From Spartobacteria bacterium (GTDB lineage Bacteria > Verrucomicrobiota > Verrucomicrobiia > Chthoniobacterales > Chthoniobacteraceae): a DNA stretch of 5,160 nt. Location of the stretch: NCBI GenBank assembly GCA_025355595.1, contig JANXZI010000484.1:1-5160 (forward strand), read 5' to 3'. Positions within the stretch are counted from its first letter, which is position 1. Each line of letters opens with the position of its first letter. Of the stretch, positions 1-4,970 are shown one piece after another. Below the pieces are notes generated by a model that ran no database searches, was not told the origin of the DNA, and worked only from the letters and a program-made list of their open reading frames with translations. Both the position numbers and the translations under genes were made by a program.

Positions 1-2
1 CG

Positions 3-698
3 ATCCGAAAGGACGGACATCATCCGATCATCTTCATGCAATGCGGGCCAGTGCGCTTCCGAGTGGATGCGCGGAAGCACGCGGCAACTCGGCCTTTCGA
101 TCACGTCGTCATTCCATGTCCGACGTGTTTTCAAACTCCACCCGGCGTCGAACTGCCCATCCAGCAACTCTACGCCGAACTCATTGCCAACGAGCGTCGC
201 AATGCACAGATCATCCGCGATGTGCTCGTGGCCGTCGCCGAAGGCCGTTCACCACTCGTGCTCACTGAGCGGAAATCGCACGCGGACGCACTCGCCCGCT
301 CGCTGTGCGGAAAAGTCGCACGCGTGGTCGTGCTCCAAGGTGGCCAGGACGCGAAAGCTCGTGCTGCCGTCGCGAGTGAACTCGTCGCGATCCCGCAGGA
401 CACGCCGCGCGTCATCATCGCGACGGGGCGCTACATCGGCGAGGGATTCGACGACAGTCGGCTCGATACGCTCTTTCTCGCGATGCCAATCTCGTGGCGC
501 GGCACGCTCCAGCAATACGTCGGGCGGCTCCACCGACTGCACGCTGACAAGACCGAGGTGCGAGTCCACGATTACATTGACGGTGCCGTGCCGATGCTCT
601 CGCGGATGTTCGACAAACGCCGCCAAGGCTACGAGGCCGTCGGTTACACGATCCGTGACGATAGCGCGCCCACTCTTGGTTCAATGCCAAGAATTTGA
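3..698 (+). CDS. Superfamily 2 helicase, C-terminal part (TOTE-like conflict protein), 5' end outside window
   Basis: The reading frame is open to the left edge, so only the C-terminal 231 residues are seen and the start lies upstream. The visible part begins just after where helicase motif III would be, with a conserved RKDGHHPIIFMQCGP block. The second RecA-like domain follows: a motif IV-like strand (VLTERKSHADAL), motif V (ATGRYIGEGFD, 420-452) and motif VI (QQYVGRLHR, 510-536) with its arginine finger. This is an ATP-dependent nucleic-acid translocase or unwindase. The RKDGHHPIIFMQCGP block and the overall layout match my recollection of the helicase module in archaeo-eukaryotic-primase/helicase/nuclease proteins (TOTE conflict systems), which act in defence or mobile elements. 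The primase and nuclease parts are not in view, so a ResIII-type helicase of another defence system remains possible. The gene stops at TGA and is followed by AT-richer DNA and a probable island boundary, which supports an accessory origin. Helicase identity is firm; the TOTE assignment is inference. Confidence 0.85.
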   Translation: MRKDGHHPIIFMQCGPVRFRVDARKHAATRPFDHVVIPCPTCFQTPPGVELPIQQLYAELIANERRNAQIIRDVLVAVAEGRSPLVLTERKSHADALARSLCGKVARVVVLQGGQDAKARAAVASELVAIPQDTPRVIIATGRYIGEGFDDSRLDTLFLAMPISWRGTLQQYVGRLHRLHADKTEVRVHDYIDGAVPMLSRMFDKRRQGYEAVGYTIRDDSAPTLGSMPRI

Positions 699-858
699 GC
701 AGGCGAAAAGCAAGTCGCGTTTTTCAGGCAGCTCGGAGCAGTGGTTTACCACATTGCCGCACTTCATTTCGTCGGGCATCACGATGCCCTCAAGAGCATG
801 TGGAGCAGAGCCGATCCATCGTCCAATTTCGTGTGACAATTTGTGACAAATCACCCGG
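699..858. other. AT-richer intergenic DNA with short palindromes; no convincing gene
   Basis: The stretch carries three short inverted repeats: GTGGT-TT-ACCAC (741-752), GGGCATC-AC-GATGCCC (774-789) and TTTGT-G-ACAAA near 840-850. It also has two copies of TGTGACAA ten bases apart (832-839 and 842-849). A minus-strand open frame (914 down to 681, 77 codons, Cys-rich) overlaps the helicase end by 18 bp. Its second half has GC-rich third positions, but it has no recognisable domain and runs through the 72-nt hairpin, so I do not call it a gene. Repeats of this kind close to an attachment site are what a tyrosine integrase or its directionality factor would bind; this is inference. Confidence 0.4.
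703..724 (+). terminator. Weak candidate terminator of the helicase gene
   Basis: Five bases after the helicase stop codon, GCGA (703-706) can pair with TCGC (715-718) over an 8-nt loop, followed by G and a run of five T (720-724). Location and T-run fit a Rho-independent terminator, but the 4-bp stem is weak, so this is only a candidate. Confidence 0.3.
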
Positions 859-930
859 ACACAAACTTTGCGACATGATGAACAAACGCATTCTTCTCTG
901 ATGGAGCGCATCATGTAGTGAGGTTTGTGT
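859..930 (+). ncRNA. 72-nt imperfect stem-loop next to the putative attachment site
   Basis: Two nested inverted repeats share one axis. ACACAAAC (859-866) pairs with GTTTGTGT (923-930), and ACATGATG (873-880) pairs with CATCATGT (909-916). The 6-nt segments between them (867-872 and 917-922) also pair in + strand RNA as U-G, U-A, U-G, G-U and C-G with one G-A mismatch. The stem thus has 21 pairs in 22 positions around a 28-nt loop (881-908). The three wobble pairs work only on the + strand; the complementary strand would have A-C mismatches there. That hints at a + strand RNA, but a DNA hairpin used in recombination is equally possible. It abuts the tRNA-like 3' end at 941-963. No known RNA family is recognised, and the type assigned here is tentative. 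Confidence 0.35.
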
Positions 931-940
931 GGGCTTGAAC

Positions 941-963
941 GGGTTCAACTCCCCTCGCCTCCA
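941..963 (+). other. Duplicated 3' end of a tmRNA-type gene: probable integration (att) site
   Basis: The segment has a T-arm core, GGG-TTCAACT-CCC (941-953), with a seven-base TTCAACT loop. It is followed by an acceptor-like strand CGCCTCC (956-962) and discriminator A (963). A T at the position pairing with base 3 would give the G3-U70 pair typical of tmRNA and tRNA-Ala. The outer T-stem has a C-C mismatch (940/954), no matching 5' acceptor strand (GGGGGCG-like) or tag reading frame lies upstream, and CTTTTTT rather than CCA follows. It is therefore not a working gene but a 3' fragment. Integrases commonly recombine into tmRNA or tRNA 3' ends and leave such a copy at the far end of the island. 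By orientation, the intact gene and the island should lie to the left and the old chromosome to the right. Upstream CATGTAGT (912-919) also resembles the tmRNA 3' domain, but may be chance. Confidence 0.55.
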
Positions 964-1024
964 CTTTTTTGCCCGTGTGACCATGAGGCCCCCGAGCCCC
1001 GCGAATGCCGTGTGTTGCGCCGCG

Positions 1025-2185
1025 CTATTTGCTCGCGCCTCCGTCAGCGGTGAAGATCTTCGTTGGAGGTGCCTGGCGCTGGAGCGCGCGCGCGATCCGG
1101 ACGAGGAATATCGAGCATACCAGCAGGAGGGCCATGCTGGCGAGCGTGTATTGCCACCACAGCGAAGTGTAGCTGGTGCCCGCACCGACGGGGGCGAGGT
1201 TCAGGCCCACGGTGCGCTGCATACTCTTCGATGCGGTCGTAAAGGTGCCCGATCCCTGCATCTGTGGAAACTGCACATTGAGCTGGATGTCGCAATTCAC
1301 CGCCTTGCCTGCGAGGCCCGCCTCATTGGGCAAGGTGACCCCAACCCACGGCGTGGAACTGCTCGATTTCTCGCTCGATTTCGCATGGATGGTCGTGCCC
1401 CAGTCTTTCTGGTTGGTGCTCGTCGTCGCGGGGTAAATGTGGGTGCCCTCGCGGATGCGGGCGTCGGCCTTTCCGCGCCAGTAGCTTTTGATGCTCTCGA
1501 TTTTTCCGTCCATGTAGATTCGCACATGGTCGCCGGGACCGGCCACGGGCGGGTAGGCCGTGGAATTGATCGGCCACCCGCGCGAGGCGCGCACGACTTC
1601 GGGCATCGCCGCAAGGATCACCGCGGCCAGCACGAGAAGGAGCGTTACTTTGTGAAAGGCGGATTTCGCCGGCATCGCGAGGTGCTTCACCGGGCGCGAG
1701 GCATCGCCGGGCTGGTGCAGGAGTTTCCCCGCGGCCACATTCCCCGCAGCGCGTGTGACGTTGGAGGAAACATTGCTGTTGGGATTCCAGACATTGATCT
1801 TCCACAGGGCCGCCGCGGCAAATGCGCCGATCCCCGCCACGACCCACGTCAGCGTGTCAATCTGCACTGTGTATGCGGAGGCCAGGATGAGGCTCACGCC
1901 GAAAGCCACGAGCGCGCACCAGAACACGAGCCACGCACGCTGCGCGCGACGCTGGCCGATCATGTCGGGCTGGAAGAGGCCGCAGGTCGGGCACGGGTGA
2001 AGGTCCGTGTCGCTTGCGATGGCCTTCTCCGCATTCGCATTTGCTGCTTTGGACGCCTTTTCCTCGGTCCCTCCCGTGCCCGTGATTTTCCGGACAAACT
2101 CATACGCATAGCTGCCCTCACAGCCCACGCACTGGTGATGTTTCCAGCAGCGGATCTGAATCGTGGAGGTGTAGGTCTTGGCCAT
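1025..2185 (-). CDS. Four-TM membrane protein with N-terminal zinc-ribbon-like Cys cluster, function unknown
   Basis: The 386-aa protein starts at MAKTYTSTIQ. I preferred this ATG (2185) over an in-frame TTG at 2200, because the TTG sits inside a direct repeat and adds only five residues; neither start has a clear Shine-Dalgarno. The N-terminus has Cys13, Cys19, Cys22 and a later CPTC (Cys65, Cys68) directly before a GLFQPDM segment, a spacing that suits a zinc-ribbon. Hydrophobic helices lie at about 84-104, 111-130, 179-196 and 343-365. Between the third and fourth is a ~145-residue hydrophilic domain rich in Ser, Thr and Asn, probably outside the membrane. The C-terminal tail is short and basic. 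I recall similar uncharacterised proteins, with the RCWKH and PCPTCG pattern, from Verrucomicrobiota and Planctomycetota. No catalytic motif is visible. It lies 160 bp downstream of the response-regulator gene on the same strand, so it may have its own promoter or be a distal operon member. Function is not assigned. Confidence 0.8.
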   Translation of the reverse strand: MAKTYTSTIQIRCWKHHQCVGCEGSYAYEFVRKITGTGGTEEKASKAANANAEKAIASDTDLHPCPTCGLFQPDMIGQRRAQRAWLVFWCALVAFGVSLILASAYTVQIDTLTWVVAGIGAFAAAALWKINVWNPNSNVSSNVTRAAGNVAAGKLLHQPGDASRPVKHLAMPAKSAFHKVTLLLVLAAVILAAMPEVVRASRGWPINSTAYPPVAGPGDHVRIYMDGKIESIKSYWRGKADARIREGTHIYPATTSTNQKDWGTTIHAKSSEKSSSSTPWVGVTLPNEAGLAGKAVNCDIQLNVQFPQMQGSGTFTTASKSMQRTVGLNLAPVGAGTSYTSLWWQYTLASMALLLVCSIFLVRIARALQRQAPPTKIFTADGGASK

Positions 2186-2189
2186 CCCG

Positions 2190-2227
2190 CAGGAATACAA
2201 AAATGGCGGAATTCAGGAATACAAAAA
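2190..2227. repeat. 14-bp direct repeat, period 24, upstream of the membrane-protein gene
   Basis: CAGGAATACAAAAA occurs at 2190-2203 and again, identically, at 2214-2227, separated by ten bases that include GGAATT. The block is clearly more AT-rich than its surroundings and ends five bases from the chosen start codon of the minus-strand gene. It could be a paired operator or a small copy of a dispersed intergenic repeat; the sequence alone does not decide. Confidence 0.6.
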
Positions 2228-2264
2228 ATTCGCAGCGCACGCTTCGCGGACGCATTGTGTGATG

Positions 2265-2291
2265 AATGGCAGCGCGGGAAGCGCCACCATT
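2265..2291 (-). promoter_or_regulatory. RNA hairpin in the leader of the membrane-protein gene or trailer of the kinase operon
   Basis: On the minus strand AATGGTGGCGC and GCGCTGCCATT form an 11-bp stem over the loop TTCCC. Two of the pairs are G-U wobbles that exist only in minus-strand RNA. A second AATGG (+ strand 2296-2300) could pair with the shared CCATT (2287-2291) instead, so two exclusive folds are possible. No T-run follows, so it is not a classic terminator. Its role is unknown. Confidence 0.4.
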
Positions 2292-2321
2292 CGCCAATGG
2301 CAAGTGCGGCGCTCAATCCTC

Positions 2322-2336
2322 CGCGCAGTTTGCGCG
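2322..2336 (-). terminator. Hairpin just after the response-regulator stop, possible operon terminator
   Basis: CGCGCA-GTT-TGCGCG is a perfect 6-bp inverted repeat eight bases past the TGA of the response-regulator gene. On the minus strand, where the operon is transcribed, no T-run follows. The TTTT (2337-2340) is on the wrong side and would serve only a + strand transcript. Position supports a termination or mRNA-stability hairpin for the kinase-regulator operon; the missing U-tract limits confidence. Confidence 0.35.
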
Positions 2337-2344
2337 TTTTCCGT

Positions 2345-2809
2345 TCAGGGCTGCGCTGCCGGGAGCGGTGTGGGCGGCTCGTTGAGCGTCACCCAGAAGA
2401 CGCCGATGGCCTTCACCGCCTCGGCAAATTCGCCGAAGGCCACGGGCTTCACGACGAAGGCGTTCACTCCGAGTTCGTAGCAGCGGCTAATGTCGGGGCC
2501 TTCGCGCGAGGAGGTCATGACGATGACGGGGATCGTCCTCAGCTTCGGGTCGCCTTTGATCTGCCGGAGCACTTCGAGGCCGTCCACTTTCGGCATCTTC
2601 AGATCGAGAAGGATGAGCGCCGGGTTTCCATTTTCGCGATTCGCATACGCACCGCGGCGGAAGAGGTAGTCGAGCGCGGCGGCCCCGTCGCTCACGTGAT
2701 CGAGGCCGTTGGTCACGTTGTTTTCGGACAAGGCCTCGCGCGTCAGTTCCGCATCTTGCGGGCTGTCTTCCACGAGGAGGATGTGATGGACGTGAGTCAT
2801 CATGTTCAT
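2345..2809 (-). CDS. Single-domain response regulator (Rcp1/CheY-like receiver)
   Basis: The 154-aa protein is a receiver domain with no output domain. The acidic pair Glu14-Asp15 sits in ILLVEDSPQDA, the phospho-acceptor is Asp69 in LILLDLKMPK, the switch residue is Thr99 in VIVMTSS, and the conserved lysine is Lys121 in VVKPV. The long insert between helix 2 and strand 3 (LFRRGAYANRENGNPALILL) is typical of Rcp1-type regulators that partner phytochrome-like or PAS kinases. The start at 2809 is chosen because its ATG overlaps the kinase TGA by four bases (ATGA), indicating translational coupling. Met3 and Met4 are alternative starts. Residues after about 142 form a short Pro/Ala-rich tail. 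It most likely receives phosphate from His441 of the kinase encoded immediately upstream and passes the signal by protein contact, since it has no DNA-binding region. The downstream target is not visible. Confidence 0.95.
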   Translation of the reverse strand: MNMMTHVHHILLVEDSPQDAELTREALSENNVTNGLDHVSDGAAALDYLFRRGAYANRENGNPALILLDLKMPKVDGLEVLRQIKGDPKLRTIPVIVMTSSREGPDISRCYELGVNAFVVKPVAFGEFAEAVKAIGVFWVTLNEPPTPLPAAQP

Positions 2810-4794
2810 AATCCGGCCGCATCGTGCGGGGCGGCCCCGGCTTCCTCAAGGGTAAAGAAAAATGTCGCGCCTTTTCCGACCTCGGCCTGGGGCCAGACGC
2901 GGCCCCCGTGCCGGGTGATGATGCGCCGCACGTTCGCGAGGCCGATGCCGGTGCCCTCGAATTCCGATGAGGTGTGCAGCCGCTGGAAGACGCCGAAAAG
3001 CTTGTCCGCAAACTGCATATCGAACCCCACGCCATTGTCCCGGATGAAGATCGTCACGCTGCCGGCCTCGCGCGGGCCGAGCCCGATTTCGATCTCCGCC
3101 CGTTCGCGCGGGCCGGTGTATTTCACCGAGTTGCCGATGAGGTTTGCGAAGACCTGCCGCAGCATCGCGCGGTCGCCGGTGACGGCGGGCAGCGGCGCGA
3201 TCCGCCAGAGGATGTTCCGGTCGCGAATCTGGGACTCGATCGAGAGCAGGCATCCCTGCACGAGTTCGTCGAGGTTCACCGTGTCGCGCTGCATCTCGGT
3301 GCGGCCGATGCGGGAAAATGCGAGGAGGTCATCAATGAGCTGCCCCATCTGCCGGCCCGCATCGGCGATGACTGCGAGGTATCGCACCGCCTTTTCCGGG
3401 AGCTGGTCGCCGACGGCCTTTTTCAGCAGCTCCACGTAGCCCTGCACATGGCGCAGCGGCGCGCGCAGATCGTGGGAGACCGAGTAGGAAAATGCCTCCA
3501 ACTCGTTGTTCGCCGACTCGAGCTGGGCCGCCCGCTGGATGGCCTCCGCGCCGAGCCGCGCCAGGCTCTCCTCGGCGTGCTTGCGCTCCGTAATGTCGCG
3601 GACAAATCCCGTGAACAGCCGCCGGCCCTCGATGCGGACTTCGCCGACCGAGAGATCCATCGGAAAGCACGAGCCGTCCTTGCGGAGGCCGGTGACTTCG
3701 CTGCGGCGGCCGATGACCTTTGCCTCCCCGGTGCGGAGATAGTTCGCGAGGCCTCCGACATGCTGCGCGCGGTATGACTCAGGCATGAGCATCGAGACAT
3801 TGCTCCCCACCAGCTCGGCAAGCGCGTAGCCGAAGGTTTTCTCCGCCGCTGCGTTCGCGGACTCGATGGTCCCCCGCTCGTCAATCGTGATGATGCCCTC
3901 CACGGCATTCTCCAGCACCGCGCGCATCCGTGCCTCGCGATCGTGCAGATCCGTCTCCGTCCGCTTGCGGTCCGTGATGTCGCGCACCATCCCGAGCATC
4001 CGCACCGGGCGCCCGGACGCGTCGGGATACACGCTGCCCCGCACCCAGAGGTGGCGCACGGCCCCGTCGCTGCGGATGATGCGGCACTCGAAATACGAAT
4101 TCCCGCCGCTGGCCACGCACTCGCGGAATTTCCCGTCCACACGCTCGCGATCCTCCAGGTGGACGTGCGCGAGAAATGTCGCATACGTCCATTCCTGCTG
4201 CGTCCCGTCATAGCCGAAAATCTGGTCGTGCTTCGGCGAGCGGGTCGCCTGCTCGGTCTCGAGATTCAGCTCCCAGTCGCCGATCTCCGCCGCATCCAGC
4301 GCCAGCTTCAGCCGTGTCTGGCTCCCGCGCAGCTCCTCCTCCGCGCGCTTCGCGTCGGTCACATCGCGCGCGGTCGCGTACAGGAAATCCTGCCCCGGCG
4401 GGATCGCCGGCGCCTTCCACGACAGCCAGCGATATGAGCCGTCGCGGTGCAGCAGGCGGTTCTCGAAGAAGACGACATCCACACCGTGCCGGACTTTTTG
4501 CAATTCCGCGATCGAGGCCTCGCGGTCATCCGGGTGGACGAATTCCAGAACTGGCCGTGCGAGAAGCTCCGCCTTCGTGAAGCCGAGCGTCTTCTCCCAC
4601 GCCGCGTTCAGCTTTTTGAAATACCCGTCCGTGCCCGCGACACAGATCATGTCCAGCGCCATGTCGAAGAACCGCTCCATCTCCGCGTGCTGGCTGCGAA
4701 GTTCCTCGATGCTTCTCGCCGCGGGCCGGTTCTTCCCGGCGGTGCCCCACGTCCCGGATTCGCTGCCTGTGGCGCGCTGTGTTTCGTGGGGCAT
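2806..4794 (-). CDS. Soluble histidine kinase with three PAS domains, the third FixL-like
   Basis: The 662-aa kinase has no membrane helix, so it is cytosolic. In order: a variable N-terminus (1-36), PAS 1 (about 38-148, ending DVTDAKRAEEEL), PAS 2 (about 160-277, ending DITDRKRTE), PAS 3 (286-402, ending DITERKHAEESL), a short coiled linker (about 405-432), HisKA with phospho-acceptor His441 in SYSVSHDLRAPLRHV, and HATPase_c with N-box NLIGNSVKYT (551-560), G1 DNGVGFD (586-592), F-box (600-604) and G2 GTGIGLA (614-620). All catalytic boxes are intact. The H-box type matches kinases that pair with Rcp1-like regulators, as the next gene encodes. PAS 3 resembles FixL (MLMP, YRxxH, TGLRKDG, FTGFVRDITER): His345 sits at the position of the FixL haem-ligating His, but the distal Arg is Ser365. 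The ATG at 4794 has AGGAA (minus strand, 4809-4805) ten bases upstream. The signal sensed is unknown. Confidence 0.95.
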   Translation of the reverse strand: MPHETQRATGSESGTWGTAGKNRPAARSIEELRSQHAEMERFFDMALDMICVAGTDGYFKKLNAAWEKTLGFTKAELLARPVLEFVHPDDREASIAELQKVRHGVDVVFFENRLLHRDGSYRWLSWKAPAIPPGQDFLYATARDVTDAKRAEEELRGSQTRLKLALDAAEIGDWELNLETEQATRSPKHDQIFGYDGTQQEWTYATFLAHVHLEDRERVDGKFRECVASGGNSYFECRIIRSDGAVRHLWVRGSVYPDASGRPVRMLGMVRDITDRKRTETDLHDREARMRAVLENAVEGIITIDERGTIESANAAAEKTFGYALAELVGSNVSMLMPESYRAQHVGGLANYLRTGEAKVIGRRSEVTGLRKDGSCFPMDLSVGEVRIEGRRLFTGFVRDITERKHAEESLARLGAEAIQRAAQLESANNELEAFSYSVSHDLRAPLRHVQGYVELLKKAVGDQLPEKAVRYLAVIADAGRQMGQLIDDLLAFSRIGRTEMQRDTVNLDELVQGCLLSIESQIRDRNILWRIAPLPAVTGDRAMLRQVFANLIGNSVKYTGPRERAEIEIGLGPREAGSVTIFIRDNGVGFDMQFADKLFGVFQRLHTSSEFEGTGIGLANVRRIITRHGGRVWPQAEVGKGATFFFTLEEAGAAPHDAAGL

Positions 4795-4804
4795 GGGTAG
4801 TCAG

Positions 4805-4823
4805 TTCCTGTTTCTTTTGAAAC
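4805..4823 (-). promoter_or_regulatory. Ribosome-binding site and adjoining palindrome before the kinase gene
   Basis: On the minus strand AGGAA (4809-4805) lies ten bases before the kinase ATG and supports that start. Directly upstream, GTTTC-AAAA-GAAAC (4823-4810) forms a perfect 5-bp inverted repeat. It could be a small hairpin affecting ribosome access or a protein site. No clear -35/-10 pair could be picked out. Confidence 0.4.
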
Positions 4824-4970
4824 GGACCTTCTGCGCGAAACGCTGCCGCCACGCCGGGGCGATGTCGAGTTTTTCCGCAGCGCGTCAGCCGCGAAATGCG
4901 ACCGTCACCACGGCTTGTTCTGCGGCTTCGCCTTCGCGCCGCGAGCGAAGCCCGATGTCTCACGCATCCG
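4824..4970. other. Intergenic region upstream of the kinase gene
   Basis: About 150 bp between the stop of the right-edge gene and the kinase leader. It holds the hairpin at 4924-4952 and otherwise nothing I can name. A + strand open frame (4896-5138, 80 codons) crosses it, but shares its right half with a better minus-strand coding signal, so it is not called. Confidence 0.5.
4924..4952 (-). terminator. GC-rich hairpin after the right-edge gene
   Basis: GGCTTCGC (4924-4931) and GCGAAGCC (4945-4952) are a perfect 8-bp inverted repeat. The 13-nt loop itself contains TCGCG-C-CGCGA (4934-4944). It begins 18 bases past the stop of the minus-strand gene ending at 4971, where a transcription terminator is expected. 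No T-run follows on the minus strand, so a Rho-independent role is unproven. Confidence 0.4.

Noticed and set aside
249..626. 125-codon minus-strand frame antisense to the helicase
   Set aside because: It mirrors the well-supported helicase motifs V and VI on the + strand and has no motif of its own.
859..930. Integron attC site
   Set aside because: The hairpin is palindromic like an attC, but the arms CACAAAC and GTTTGTG do not match the RYYYAAC and GTTRRRY core consensus, and no integron integrase is in view.
889..963. Intact tRNA or tmRNA gene
   Set aside because: Only the T-arm core and 3' acceptor strand are present. No complementary 5' acceptor strand, D-arm, anticodon arm or tag-coding frame is found upstream.
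2322..2340. + strand Rho-independent terminator (6-bp hairpin plus TTTT)
   Set aside because: No + strand gene lies upstream to use it; its position suits the minus-strand operon end better, although the T-run is then on the wrong side.
929..3439. Very long + strand open frame of 836 codons
   Set aside because: It lies antisense to the membrane protein, the response regulator and much of the kinase, all of which have clear motifs. Its translation is Arg/His/Gly-rich without domains, as expected for the opposite strand of GC-rich genes.
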